Source: Lucinisca nassula (taxonomy: Eukaryota; Mollusca; Bivalvia; Lucinida; Lucinidae). Taken from it: a stretch of 64,000 nucleotides of DNA. The position numbers and the translations under genes are program-made. Location: positions 12,352,725 to 12,416,724 of the forward strand of contig OY757014.1 in NCBI GenBank assembly GCA_963580285.1. The letters are read 5' to 3'. The stretch's first letter is position 1. The number at the start of each line of letters is the position of its first letter. Positions 39,459 through 54,400 of this stretch are shown here, one piece after another. The notes under the pieces were generated by a model that worked only from the letters and a program-made list of their open reading frames with translations, had not been told where the DNA came from and did no database searches.

Positions 39459-42400
39459 GACGGACAGAGTGATTACTATAGGGCACCCACACTTTCAGTG
39501 CGGGGCCCTAATTATTAATTGGACACAGGAAAGACCCTTTTTTGACCTTTAACCTCTAAGTATGACCTTGACCTTTGAGGTACGGACCTGAGTCTTGCAC
39601 GCAACACTCCATCACATTATGGTTAACATTTCTGCCAAGTAATATTTAAATCCATCCAGGAATAAGAAAGTTATGGAGGATAAAAAAATTTGTGGACGGA
39701 CAGACGGACAGACAGACAGACGGACGGACAGAATGATGCCAAGTAATATTTAAATCCATCCAGGAATAATAAAAAGTTATGGAGGATAAAAAAATTTGTG
39801 GACGGACAGACGGACAGACGGACGGACAGACAGACAGACGGACGGACAGAGTGATTACTATAGGGCACCCACACTTTCAGTGCGGGGCCCTAATTACAGC
39901 CAGTCCTCAAGGTGTCCCAATTTTTAGGATTTTTACAGTATTGAGCTTTTATTATGCTTACAAATGTGCCTTACTGTGAGCTACATTGAAGGACTTTCTA
40001 GAGTTTGTTTTTATGATTAGAATAAATGTTGAACTTCACTGTACCTCTATTACCAGGAGTAAGGTAGTAACAGCTTACCTATGGATCCACCAGCAACTAT
40101 GAGAACAGATCCCCTATTACCAGGAATAAGGTTGTAACAGCTTACCTATGGATCCGCCAGCAGCTATGAGGACAGATCCTCTATTACCAGGAATAAGGTA
40201 GTAACAGCTTACCTAGGGATCCGCCAGCATCTATGAGGACAGATCCCCTATTACCAGGAATAAGGTAGTAACAGCTTACCTAAGGATCTGCCAGCAGCTA
40301 TGAGGACAGATCTCCTATTACCAGGAATAAGGTAGTAACAGCTTACCTATGGATCTGCCAGCAGCTATGAGGACAGATCCTCTATTACCAGGAATAAGGT
40401 AGTAACAGCTTACCTATGGATCCGCCAGCAGCTATGAGGACAGATCCCCTATTACCAGGAATAAGGTAGTAACAGCTTACCTATGGATCTGCCAGCAGCT
40501 ATGAGGACAGATCCCCTATTACCAGGAATAAGGTAGTAACAGCTTACCTATGGATCCGCCAGCAGCTATGAGGACAGATCCCCTATTACCAGGAATAAGG
40601 TAGTAACAGCTTACCTATGGATCTGCCAGCAGCTATGAGGACAGATCCCCTATTACCAGGAATAAGGTAGTAACAGCTTACCTATGGATCCGCCAGCAGC
40701 TATGAGGACAGATCCCCTATTACCAGGAATAAGGTAGTAACAGCTTACCTATGGATCTGCCAGCAGCTATGAGGACAGATCCTCTATTACCAGGAATAAG
40801 GTAGTAACAGCTTACCTATGGATCTGCCAGCAGCTATGAGGACAGATCCCCTATTACCAGGAATAAGGTAGTAACAGCTTACCTACGGACCCACCAGCAA
40901 CTATGAGGACAGATCCCCTATTACCAGGAATAAGGTAGTAACAGCTTACCTATGGATCTGCCAGCAGCTATGAGGACAGATCCTCTATTACCAGGAATAA
41001 GGTAGTAACAGCTTACCTATGGATCTGCCAGCAGCTATGAGGACAGATCCCCTATTACCAGGAATAAGGTAGTAACAGCTTACCTACGGACCCACCAGCA
41101 ACTATGAGGACAGATCCTCTATTACCAGGAATAAGGTAGTAACAGCTTACCTATGGATCCGCAGCAGCTATGAGGACAGATCCTCTATTACCAGGAATAA
41201 GGTAGTAACAGCTTACCTATGGATCCGCCAGCAGCTATGAGGACAGATCCCTTATTACCAGGAATAAGCTAGCAACAGCTTACCTATGGATCCGCCAGCA
41301 GCTATGAGGACAGATTCAAACAGAACAGTGACAATAGCAGACTTGACCTTGGGGTCACTTCTCACATGACTGTCTAAATGGAACATCAGAGCCTGCACTG
41401 CTAAATATGCATATTGTTGCTGAAAGCATAAAGTTCATTCACCATGAATTCACTAAATATTTTGGCTGTTTCTTTTGGAAATTAACCCATTGTATACTGG
41501 TGGACTCTTCTATTGCTATATGATGGACAAGTCCAATCATCACATTAGGGTTGTCAGGCCTATTTTTTCAGTTTTATTCTATTTCTGATGGAAAATTCTG
41601 TTAGAAAATAGTGTCGGCCCTGATTAGATGCCGCATTCTGTGGCATCTGATCCTGGCCTGCACTGTTTGCCAAGGTACCCCTTTAGGGGTTTCCCTGCAT
41701 GCAATGGGTTAAAGACCCAAACAATGTAATACAGATAAAGTGAGGCTAATCAGCATACCACTAACCCTTCAAATGCTATGAAAAATCCTACAGCAGATAA
41801 CAATTTGATTTTTAAAAATAGTTTTCGCAGTAAATAAGACTTCAAACATTTCATAACAAACACTGGTGGTGTCCATGAAGTTAGGTGGTCCATATGAGTG
41901 TGGTGCAAGCACATATAAGAGAACACATACTGCAGGTGCACTGTTCAATAAACAGGAAAATCTACATCATAGTGTAGATTATATTTTCTTGTCCTTTGGG
42001 ATCATTGATTCCATTGGGGAATTTTGAAAATATCTGAGGGTCACTGATGAAGCCTTATTGGCCGAAACTAGCTAGTCTGGCCCAGAAAACATGTACACTC
42101 CATATTTTTCATTTCTGTGGTGTAATCCTTGCTTCCAAAAGATAACCCTTTTATAGAACATATTGACATTACATGTGAATCATATGCTCAGCAAACAATT
42201 CACATGGTAAGCCTTGTTTTCAATGGCATGACATGGATGAGAAATGATTGCGATCACCCTGCAGGCAGCAGAGATATAGCTTGTCAAAGATGCTGACAGA
42301 TGTATGGCAGAGAAACTATCTAAATGATCCTAAGTATTGGAACAGACAGGCCTAAGCAAACAGGGCAAACCCAGAAGGAGCTGATCAGGGTCTACACTGT

Positions 42401-45400
42401 TTGTCATTCTGTCTGCACCTTTTGGACTCACTGCTGGATCGTGAAACAAATTTGTTAAAATTTTAGGAAACTTACAGCAAAGCCTCGAGGTGTCCCAATT
42501 TTTAGGACTTTTATGGTACTATGCTAAAAGCTTCCCTGGAGCCTTTGGCCCAGGTGAGCAAAGAAAGGATAGTTTGAATAAGATGAGCAGTGAAAGAGTT
42601 AGGTTTTCTCATGATGGGGGGCTAAATGGCTATTTCACAATCAATGTTCCTGAAAGTTAAGTGGCCAAGTTGTTTGAATGGAAAAATAATTACAGTCGAA
42701 CTTCAATGGCTCGAACACCTTTGGGACCTCGAAAATCTGTTCGAGACGGGTAGTTCGAGCCACTGAGGTGACTGCCAGGAGGCATAACGAGATACTTTTA
42801 GTCATCTTTTCGGTGTTCTATAATGAAAATGTATGCTGTGTGTACTCATTAGAATCGCCTCATCGAGGCGATTCTAATGAGTACACACAGCATACATTTG
42901 CAAGATAAAAGACTAAAATCTCCTTAATCACCCCCCACTATTTCTTATGTAGAGGATTTCGCTAGGGGCTCAAGAATGGGTTCGACACATACATGGTAAA
43001 AGAGCCATCGGTGTTCGAGCCATCGAAGTTCTACTGTATCCCCAAAATATTCTTGTTATTCCTCCTTAGAGGAACAGAATACTTCTTCAAACATTTCATA
43101 ACACTGGTGGTGTCCATGAAGTTAGGTGGTCCATATAAGTGTGGTGCAAGCACATATGAGAGACCACATACTGCAGGTACACTGTTCAATAAACAAGAAA
43201 AGCTATCTGCAGAACAGTAATTACAGGTACAGAATACATGACAATCTTGAAACATTTGATAACAAACACTGGTGGTGTCCATAAAGTTAGGGGGTCCATA
43301 TAAGTGTGGTGCAAGCGCATATAAGAGACTACATACTGCAGGTGCACTGTTCATTAAGGAAATGCTATCTGAAGAACAGTACTTACTGGTACAGAATACA
43401 TGACAATCTTGAAACATTTGATAACAAACACTGGTGGTGTCCATAAACTATGATGATCCATATGCCTGAAAATACATTTAAAAGGAAGAAAATATAAACA
43501 AGAGGGCCATGATGGCCCTGGATCGCTCACCTGATCCATGGTGTAACAAGTGGGCCCCAGAGAGGGCCATTATTGGCCCCAGGGCTTTAATGTGCATAAT
43601 GTTGAGGGAGGTCTTAAAGGTGAAGCTTCATACCAAACATCAACAAAGGCTATAATTTGAACAATCTTGGCAAAGGTCCACAAGATGAAGCTACACATCA
43701 AATATCAAAGACCTGGGCCTAGCGGTTTCAGAGAAGAAGATTTTTGAAAGATTTTGCCTATATAAGCCTATGTAAAACCAAAGGGCCCCGGGACGGGGGC
43801 ATTTTTTGCCCCAGCACTATAATTTGAACAATCTTGGTAGGGGTCCACTAGATGAAGCTTCATACCAAATATCAAAGTCCTGGGCCTTGTGGTTTCAGAG
43901 AAGAAGATTTTTAAAGATTTTCCCTATATAAGCCTATGTAAAACCAAAGGGCCCCAGGGCGGGGGCATTTTTGGCCCCAGCACTATAATTTGAACAATCT
44001 TGGTAGGGGTCCACTAGATTAATCTTCATACCAAATATCAAAGACCTGGGCCTTGTGGTTTCAGAGAAGAAGATTTTTAAGATTTTCCCTATATAAGCCA
44101 ATGTAAAAGCAAAGGGCCCCGTGGCGGGGGCATTTTTTGTCCCAGCACTATAATTTGAACAATCTTGGTATGGGTCCACTAGATGAAGCTTCATACCAAA
44201 TATCAAAGTCCTGGGCCTTGTGGTTTCAGAGAAGAAGATTTTTAAAGATTTTCCTTATATAAGCCTATGTAAAACCAAAGGGCCCCGGGGCGGGGGCATT
44301 TTTGGCCCCAGCACTATCATTTGAACAATCTTGGTAAGGGTCCACTAGATGAAGCTTCATACCAAATATCAAAGACCTGAGCCTTGTGGTTTCAGAGAAG
44401 AAGATTTTTAAAGATTTTTCCTATATAAGCCAATGTAAAACCAAAGGGCCCCGTGGCGGGGGCATTTTTGTCCCAGCACTAAAATTTGAACAATCTTGGT
44501 AGGGGTCCACTAGATGAAGCTTCATACCAAATATCAAAGTCCTGGGCCTTGTGGTTTCAGAGAAGAAAATTATTTAAGATTTTCCCTATATAAGCCTATG
44601 TAAAACCAAAGGGCCCCGGGGCGGGAGCATTTTTGGCCCCAGCACTATAATTTGAACAATCTTGGTAGGGGTCCACTAGATGAAGCTTCATACCAAATAT
44701 CAAAGTCCTAGGCCTTGTGGTTTCAGAGAAGAAGATTTTTAAAGATTTTCCCTATATAAGCCTATGTCAAACCAAAGGGCCCCGGGGAAGGGGCATTTTT
44801 GGCCCCAGCACTATAATTTAAACAATCTTGGTAGGGGTCCACTAGATGAAGCTTCATACCAAATATCAAAGACATGGGCCTTGTGGTTTCAGAGAAGAAG
44901 ATTTTTAAAGATTTTCCCTATAAAAGCCAATGTAAAACCAAAGGGCCCCGTGGCGGGGGCATTTTTTGTCCCAGCACTAAAATTTGAACAATCTTGGTAG
45001 GGGTCCACTAGATGAAGCTTCATACCAAATATAAAAGTCCTGGGCCTTGTGGTTTCAGAGAAGAAGATTTTTAAAGATTATCCCTATATAAGTCTATGTA
45101 AAACCAAAGGGCCCTGGGGCGGGGGCATTTTTGGCCCCAGCACTATAATTTGAACAATCTTGGTAGGGGTCTACTAGATGAAGCTTCATACCAAATATCA
45201 AAGACCTGGGCCTTGTGGTTTCAGAGAAGAAGATTTTTAAAGATTTTCCCTATATAAGCCAATGTAAAACCAAAGGGCCCCGTGGCGGGGGCATTTTTTG
45301 TCCCAGCACTAAAATTTGAACAATCTTGGTAGGGGTCCACTAGATGAAGCTTCATACCAAATATCAAAGTCCTGGGCCTTGTGGTTTCAGAGAAGAAGAT

Positions 45401-48400
45401 TTTTAAAGATTTTCCCTATATAAGCCTATGTAAAACCAAAGGGCCCCGGGGCGGGGGCATTTTTGGCCCCAGCACTATAATTTGAACAATCTTGGTAGGG
45501 GTCCACTAGATGAAGCTTCATACCAAATATCAAAGACCTGGGCCTTGTGGTTTCAGAGGAGAAGATTTTTAAAGATTTTCCCTATATAAGCCTATGTAAA
45601 ACCAAAGGGCCCCGGGGCGGGGGCATTTTTGGCCCCAGCACTATAATTTGAACAATCTTGGTAGGGATCCACTAGATGAAGCTTCATACCAAATATCAAA
45701 GACCTGGGCCTTGTGGTTTCAGAGAAGAAGATTTTTTAAGTTTTGGGTGAAAAAAATCTGTTTTTGGCTCCTGTGACCTAGATGTGCAACGGACCGGAAC
45801 CATTTGAACAACTTTGAAAGGGGACCATCTAAGGATCATTCCTGTGAAGTTTGGTCAAAATCCGATCAGTGGTTTAGGAGGAGATGTCGTTTAAAGAAAT
45901 TGTTTACGCACGCACGGACGCACGCACGGACGGACGCACGACGGACGACGGACAAAAAGTGATCACAAAAGCTCACCTCGTCACTACGTGACGGTGAGCT
46001 AAAAAGATCTCAACCCAGCTATTCAAAACTAACAATATCATTATTGATTGGATTGCTCACCTGAGTTCAAGATGTTTCATAGCTTACGGAAGTTATGGAG
46101 TCGCTGATTTAGGGACATGCTGACCAAGAATTTTTCATCCATTTTTTAGCTTTGGAGGCAATCTTTTTGATGAGTGGAACCATTATAGTAGCATTAGAGG
46201 AACATTTCTGTTAAAAATTATTTTGAAACATGACCATTTGCTAAGGAGATGGTGTTCATAAATCTTGCTATTTTCAGCTCTGTTGGCCATTTTGTTAAGC
46301 CAAGTGAAACCCATTCAGCAATTTTGTATAGATACCATCGAGACAAACATTCTGGTAATGAAGCAAAGCTAATTATTAGTTTAGCCAGATCCGGAATCTG
46401 GCTAGGCCAAATAGGAATTCCTATTTGGTCTAGCCAGATTCCGGATCTGGCTAAATTCCTATTTGGACTATGACAAATACATTATATGGTTGATAGTCAG
46501 CATTATTTATTCAACAGGGCAAGAGTTAAACAGAAAAAGATGAAATCAAATGAAAATCCATACATCAGTCTCTCTTAGACATATAGCTGTTCAATTAAAT
46601 AACCAACTATCAAATCAACTTAAATACAGTAAAATTCCTGTATTAAGACCACCTTTGAGACTGTTCAAAAGTGGTCTTAAAGACCACTTTTGAACAGTTC
46701 AAAAGGTGGTCCCTGACCACAGGTCACTGTAGGCAGAAAATACAAAGAAAAATTAAGTGTCTCCTTCAAAATAAGCTTTTTATAGCAGAATTGGTCCTAA
46801 TTGTGGTCTTAATAGCAGAATTTCACTCACACTAGTACAGGTTTCAAAATAGCCTTAATATTTCCGAAAGAAGCCCGACAAATGAGGTCTCTGAACACTG
46901 TTTCTGCCACCTGTGCTGGGTGCTCCTCATCCTTGGGGCTCTCAAGGTCAACAGGAACAAACCTGAAATAGGAGTTAAAATTAACAAAGTTACAGGCAAA
47001 TTTTGTAACTTCAACTCAACCTCTTAATAACATTATTGTTTGGATCCAAACCAGAAGCTATGTAAAAAATGATGTTATATCCAAACAAAAATGAAAAGAT
47101 TATATATACATGTAATAACAATGACAATTATTTTGTTTGTATTGGAGTTTTATGACCCAGTCAACACTATTTTAGGTCATTTTTGAGCCAGTCAGTTTAC
47201 CTATCCACACTTTTCCTGGACAGGCTTATACGTAAGTGGTTAACCAGTACAATGCACATTCTTTCGCCAGAAACTGACAACTGTCCTTCTTGAATCAGCG
47301 AAAGGGAGAGAATGACCCTAGAAAATATTTCATGATCAGTCTCCATGAAAGAATGTTGCCGACCCCAACATATCAAACCTATGTCCTGCTGATCACCAAT
47401 GACAATTTTGATCATTTTTCTATATAATACATACATTTTTTTTATCTAAATTTAAAATACATTATTTCAAAAACTGTTATCGAGAACAATGTCATAAAGT
47501 AGTTAATGAGTCTGAGTACATGGAAAGTGTCTAAAGGAAAAGTACAGACCATAACTCTTTTTGTACCAAATGGAATCTTCCTCCTTATATATACCAGGAG
47601 TCCATTCCAAAATTAAGGGGTGTCAGATTGTGTTTTCTTCAAAATTTACTTGGATGATGGCTTTATTTTTCGCAAACTGTGTAGGCCCTGATCAGACGCC
47701 GCATTCTGCGGCGTCTGATCTGGGCCTGCACTGTTTACCACTTACCCGTTTTCGGTATCTGGTACTAAATGGGTCAATCAAACTCCCGGGCAGTCTAATA
47801 GTCTACAGTATTTGATATGTTGCCAACATTTTATGTCATGCTTCTGACATTTCAGTTTCAATATGAAATCATTCAAAGTGCATCCCCATAACAGATAGTA
47901 TTTTTCAAACTGACCAGAAGCACTGATTAATTTCTTCATCTTTTCTACAAATGTAAACTGTTTCAGCTATGTGAACAAACTGTTGACTTGGGGCTAGTTG
48001 TTCAAAGTCTCGTTAGCTTAACGAGCTCGTAAGTGATCAAATAGTTAACTGTTCTAGCAAGTATAATATCTAAAATTCTGTTTTTTTTTGCTGAAAAAAT
48101 GTGAGAATTTTTGCATATGCAAAAGCTGCTCACATTTTTTTAGCAAAAACATAAGCATATTTGCCATATTAAATGATCAAACTTTTAACGATATGTTAAC
48201 TAACAACATCGTAAGTTTTGAACAACCGGCCCCTGAAGCACTAACAGCTATAATTGTCCTGAATGTTACAGTTTGTTTGTTTGTTCTGGAGCTTGATGGC
48301 CCTCTCAACACTGTTTAGGTCATATCAAGCCAGTTCAGTTTACCTAATCAGACTTCCTAGCATAAATGTTTAACCAGTACAGTGCACATTCTTCCTCCAG

Positions 48401-51400
48401 AAAATGACAACTGCCCTTCTTGAATCAGTAGAAGGGAAAGAATGATCGTAGAGAAGATTTCATGATCATTCTCCACAAAACAAAGTTGCTGACCCAGGCA
48501 CATAATACTCAGTTGAGGGTGTATGCTTTATGGAGAGATAGATAGGTATTGAACCCATGACCTCCTGATCACAAGGGGCCAGTTGTTCAAAACTAACGAT
48601 GCCGTTAGTTAACGTTTCGTTAAAATTTTGATCATTTATTATGGCAAATATGCTCATATTTTTGCTGAAAACATGTGAGCAGCTTTTGCATATGCAAAAG
48701 CTGCTCACATTTTTTCAGCAAAAATATCAAATTTTACATATTAAACTTGCTAGAACAGTTAACAATTTGACCACTAACGAGCTTGTTAAGCTAACAATGC
48801 TTTGAACAACTGGGCCCTGATGAGGCCGGCTGAATACTACACAGCAGAAAAAGAACAATTTCAACCATTCAACATGCCAGTGACTTGAAGCTTTGAGAAA
48901 ACTTACCTATCTTCCTGCATATTATAGAGCAAAGAGGGAACTATTTTGTCCATGTGAACCGGCTCCCAAATGTTGACCTGAAGATCATCACTCACTGTTT
49001 TACGAATCACACCCTGTAATCCTTTCAAACCAGCTGTTCTGATTCTGTTAAAAAGTTAAGAAAATAGTTTAACAATTACAAAATACAGAGGATCCTGGCT
49101 ATAATAACAGTATTTATTCCCAAACAATTTCCCGCAGCAGCAAATCTGTCATTATAAATCCCAACAAGGAATATTATAATAGGTAAGAAAGTTTTTTCCC
49201 TATAATGACTCCAAGAAACAAATGTAGTGGCATTTGTGAGAATCGCCTCACTGAGGTGATTCTAACAAATATCCACAACATTCATTTCTTGGAGTATTAA
49301 ATAATTACAATATTCGGTCTCATCTTAGGTTAACGATTTGTTCCACTGAAATTGCTGTTATAACTAGTTTTAAGGTTAAATCAAATGTTGTATAAAGAGG
49401 GTACCATGAAAAATGGACTTTATACCAGCAGCAGGTCAATTGTAAAAGTATACACACAACATTGTGACGAGCCATATGAAGAATCTTGGGCGGTATGTTA
49501 AATCTATGTTTAGTATTATTTTTTGTATGAACATGCTTGTAGGTTTTGGAGGGGTTTTCTTCTAGTATACCCCGACTTTCTGAAGCCTATTCTGGATTCA
49601 CTTTGAGAGCCTCTGTTGTGTAGTGATTATGCTACTCGCTTTACCAACTGGGGATCACAGGATCGATCCCAGGCTTTTGAATTCAAATGAGTCTTTTAAC
49701 CCTTATCTTGCTGTTCACGACAACCCCTATCTTTGCAAAACAGTGTAGATCCAGATCAGATGGCATCTGACCAGGATCTACACTGTTTGGCATTTAGTTT
49801 ATGAATTTGTAGCAATAAATTACATCAAGTAATTTGATTGGTTGATAGACAGAAATGGGTGTGGCTTACATGAATATTCAGCAAGATAAGGGTTAATCGA
49901 GGTCCTGTCTCCATATGACCCTAGATGTTGCTGAGATGTAAAACTCAACACTCGCTCATTCTAGATTCATTTAGGCTTTTATAGACCCCTTTTGTAAAAT
50001 AGATTTATTAACGCCGGGTCATTTGCTGGATCCATAACTTTTAACTATCGGTCATTAGAAAACCGTGGTCCCGTCTCTATATGACATCAGGTGTTAAGGG
50101 GGCATAAAATTAAGAGGAGTTAAACCATATCTTCATCATCAGGGCAACTCTTAGACAAGAGCCTGTCGGGTTATCCCTGATGATGAACCGTGATGAATTA
50201 ATATTGCAAGCATGTTCATGTTGTGTAGAAATAATTTTGTTCAAGAAGACTTAAGAGTTCATTTGAAATGATGTCGTTTCTGTTTAAGAAATCTGTCGGT
50301 GTGTGCTCGGAGGGGGATGTGCTGTGTTTGCCGGGTCTTTTCCATCATCCGTTTTGGTTTCAAAACTTTGGGGTTGAGACACACTGATGAAGATTAAATA
50401 TCAGAAAGGCCTCTGCGTTACTAAATTTGGTATAGTTACGCCTTAATTTGTACATGTATGTACATGTAAAGAATGTGATGATAAGTTAGGGTATTTGGTC
50501 GTCACACGTTATAATGGCGTGGATGACGTCAGCTGTCATACCATGTTGTGCCTACCAAATATGGAAAGAATGTATGGCAAACAGTGTTGATCCCTATCAA
50601 ACATTGAGAGATGTGGTGTAGAATTGATAAAAAATCTTCCTGTTTTAATTTCTAGCTGTTTTTAATGTAATGAGTTTGTGAATAACTATATTTGTGAGCC
50701 GTGTCGCGGAGAAGGATATGAAATGCAGTTTGTTATGTTTCCTGTAATTGGTGGATGACCAGGTAGCGCAAATGCGCGGTCTGTTCTATTGCCTCTTACA
50801 TGTGCTAATGAGCACGAATTTGATGAGTAGTATGCTCAGTTGTAGCGAGCATTAATTGATTTCTGTAGTGCTCCGTAAGGAAGCATAAATTTTGACTATT
50901 CTTGTTTCAAGTGCTGGGTGCTGATATTTTGTTGCACAGTCAAGTTGAGTTCTGCTGCACGGTTATTTGTTGCATGTACTGATCAGCCTGTTTGTTTGGT
51001 CGACGCAGGCGCAATAACAGTTTATGCATGAACATATTCAGACTTCCGGGGCAGGGATCATGATATAGTGTATACATTTCGTGAACCGTATTTTAGTTGA
51101 TTATGGTCATTTGCAGGCTCAATGTCAGATGACGTGTGGTGACCTGCTGCTCCCTGGTCCATAGGAGCAGGTATTGGTACGACGTATCGTCCAGTTGCGA
51201 AGCAGAGGCGGGCAGAACCATGATACAGACCGTCGAGACCATAAAATGATGACAAGTTGTCAGTGAATAGAGTCAAGTTGTCAGTGAATAGTCAAGTTGA
51301 CAGTGAATAAGAAGTTGACATAATTTAAATGCTAGAGTACACCAGTGCATCGAGGCAGTTCAGCCCAAGTGGACTTATATTTTTTGCTGGCCAGTCATTT

Positions 51401-54400
51401 CTTTTATTTTGTTATTATTGTCAGTTTATTCTTTTGCTTCTATATAACATTCATGTCACCGGCCCGAACACAAAATGTGGTTTTGCCTTCGAGGTGGGCG
51501 TCGTGAATTGATTTTAGAGGCAAATAAATGTGATGTTTAGTGTTTGTATTGTTGTATATAGTTACTGTTAATAATTTATGTCTTGTATATAACATCTTTC
51601 TTGTGCCTTACCCCACAGCTGCCCATTCACCTGTCAGAGATCACCCTTGCTCGTCTTGTCAGCATGCAGGTTTGCAGGATGCCTTAAACCCACATGTAAC
51701 AGGCATGTTTTTATGATTAGAATACAAGGCATAGCCCCTGATAAGAGAGGTATCCATATATGATTTTTCTTATTTCTCCATCAAAACATGTTGTGGGTAC
51801 TCATTAGAAACACCTTGCCAATGTGCTTCTAATGAGTACCCCACAATGTACAGTAGAACTTTGATGGCTCGAACACCGATGGTTCGTTTACCATGGATGA
51901 GTCGAACCCATTCTTGAGCCCCTAGGGAAATCCTCTGCATAAGAACTAGTGGGGGATAATTAAGGAGATTTTAGTCTTCTATCTTACAAATGTATGCTGT
52001 GTGTACTCATTAGAATCGCCTCGAGGAGGCGATTCTAATGAGTACACACAGCATACATATTCATTATGGAACACCGTAAAGATGTTTAAAAGTATCTCGT
52101 TATGCCTCCTAGCAGTAAACCTCAGTGGCTCGAACTCCCCCTGTCTCGAACAGACTTTCGAGGTCCCAAAGGTGTTCGAGCTATTGAAGTTCGACTGTAT
52201 GTTTTTGTGAAGAAATGAGAAAAATATTAGTAGTTTTTGGATGAACAAAGTGCCTTATCTGGAGCTATGAAAAAGTCTAAGTGTACTGTGCCCTTTCTAT
52301 GGCGAATACGGAAACTCAACTTAACACCTGTAAATTTTTACATGGACTCCAATTATACATAAGCATAGCTCAAGATAAGGTGCTTTTTTCTTCCAATTTC
52401 TTATTTCTGCACAAATACATATGATGTGGGTACTCATCAGAAGCGTGTCTCTGAGGTGCTTCTAATGAGTACTCACAATGTATGTTTGCATGCAGAAATA
52501 AAAAAAATAATATTTAGATCTCGGACTATGTATAAGGTAGAAGAATCCATTTAGTACAAGATGAATTCATAAGCTCAGTGTACCTAGACTGTTGTTGCTG
52601 GGTCCCTGTTCCACAATGACACATAGCACTGAACTTGGACACAAAGAAATCATATCTTCTGTGATAGGAGGGTGTGTCTTCTTCTATGTTGGCAAACTTT
52701 ATGAACTACAAAACAAACACAACTCAATAGAACAGCAGACTATATGAGCCAGCACATGACAAAACCTACAATAAGACATGTGCCCCCAACAAAGACTCAG
52801 ATCAGCCTGCACATCCGTGCAGTCTGATCAGAGTCTTCGTTGTGCATTCTAAGGATAGCTAAGGGCCTAATGCTCCTCCATGCAGCAAGAGAAGTCTCTG
52901 GTTAGACTATATGGATGCACAGGCTGATCTGAGTCTTCGATGGGCGCACATGTCTTATTGTACTGGTAGGTTTTGTCGTGTGCTGGCTCATATAAGAGAT
53001 CATATGTTGTTTCTGGCTGTACCAACACCTATTCTACTGAACTTGGAAATGTCACACGATGTCTGACTGCATAAAGCTAAAAATCGTCCTTTTCCATTAG
53101 CTCGCATCTGGTTTTATGCAGCTCACAGTGCTTTTCACTTTAAGCAAAATAGCACAATTGTTTTACAAAAATATTTTAATAAGTGTATTACAATGGGAAT
53201 AACTATATTCAAAACTATCATTTGGTGAAGTAAACTGTCTATTTAAGGAGTGCAAATTCCATTTTATGGCTCCACTTACACGTTACTGTAAAACAAAATT
53301 TCCAACTGTTAAGCCACAGCTTTACCTCCCCAAATGACAACTTTCAATATATACCCTTAATGTAGGCCAAGGCAATGACTATATGGCTCTACATCATATG
53401 GGCCACGTCAAGCGATTTTGGTACTTATCGCCTATGCGAGCAGCGAAGGTTCAGGCGAGCCTGCGCATCCGCGCAGTCTCGCCAGAACCTTCGTTGCTCG
53501 CTCATACAAGCAGTGAATCAAGAGGAACCTTCAGACAGAAAGCCATATCCCTGGCCCCTCTGAATGACTGGGCATGCGCAGTTAAAATTTGTCATGACGG
53601 AATGCTTGAAGACACAAATTCGCTTGGCGGGGTCATATAAGTTTAGTGAGGTGTTAGATATCAGTGGGTATCTATTGTCTATGGAGTAAATACAAAGAAA
53701 AATTGTCAAATTGTCATATGATGAAAAAAATCTTGCATTTATTCCATGAAACTCACCAATGGCTCATTTCATCAGTATCATATTGTGTAAGCACTCATGT
53801 AAGATCCCTAGAGGAAAAATAAAATGAAAAATTTCTCCAATATCCCCATTATACCCTCACTACTCACTATTTGGGGCCATGGGTCCAGTTGTTCAAAGTT
53901 TACCCTTATGAATCAGCCACACCATTTTCTGACTATCAGCCAATCAGATTACATGATATATTGCTTTTGTTCAGATTCATGAACTGATTGACAAACAGTG
54001 TAGATCTGATCTGGATCTACACTGTTTGCAAAGGTAGGGGTTGTTGTGAACAGCAGGATGAGGGTCAATAATGTTGTAAGGTAACGTTGATCAAACACAC
54101 CACAACGTCTTTGTAACACTATTGTTGGGTCCAAAGCAGAAACTGTGTTAAACAACCATGTTATATCCAAACAAAAATGTATAGATATACATGTAATAAT
54201 CTATACATTTTGGGGATCTATCTCCAAACAATGTTATCTAAAGGTTGAGGTGTATCTTGGAAAATGTGCTGAAAAAAATGGGGGTAGTTTTCGCATTTGT
54301 TAACTAGAATGGTGTAGTAGATGGCATGCCAGCACATATACCCACACTTCCGTTACACTACCATGTTCAGAAAACTTTGATTTTCAACCTTCCAGATCCC

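Larger units (their letters stand above)
38845..39975. mobile_element. MITE family G copy split by a P5 element
   Basis: Left part carries CCTAAGCAAAGAGTGCAGATCC and its hairpin partner and ends TTTAGGAGAA; right part resumes TTACAGCCAGTCCTCAAGG. Compare 42325-42530 uninterrupted. Confidence 0.7.

Noticed and set aside
43031..43444. 137-codon open frame with internal amino-acid repeats on the minus strand
   Set aside because: It is an off-frame reading of the tandem copies of EFR3 exon g; the repeated peptide reflects DNA duplication.
50090..51615. Possible solo LTR (TGTTAAGGGG to CTTACCCCACA)
   Set aside because: No flanking duplication and no second copy in the window; left as unassigned.
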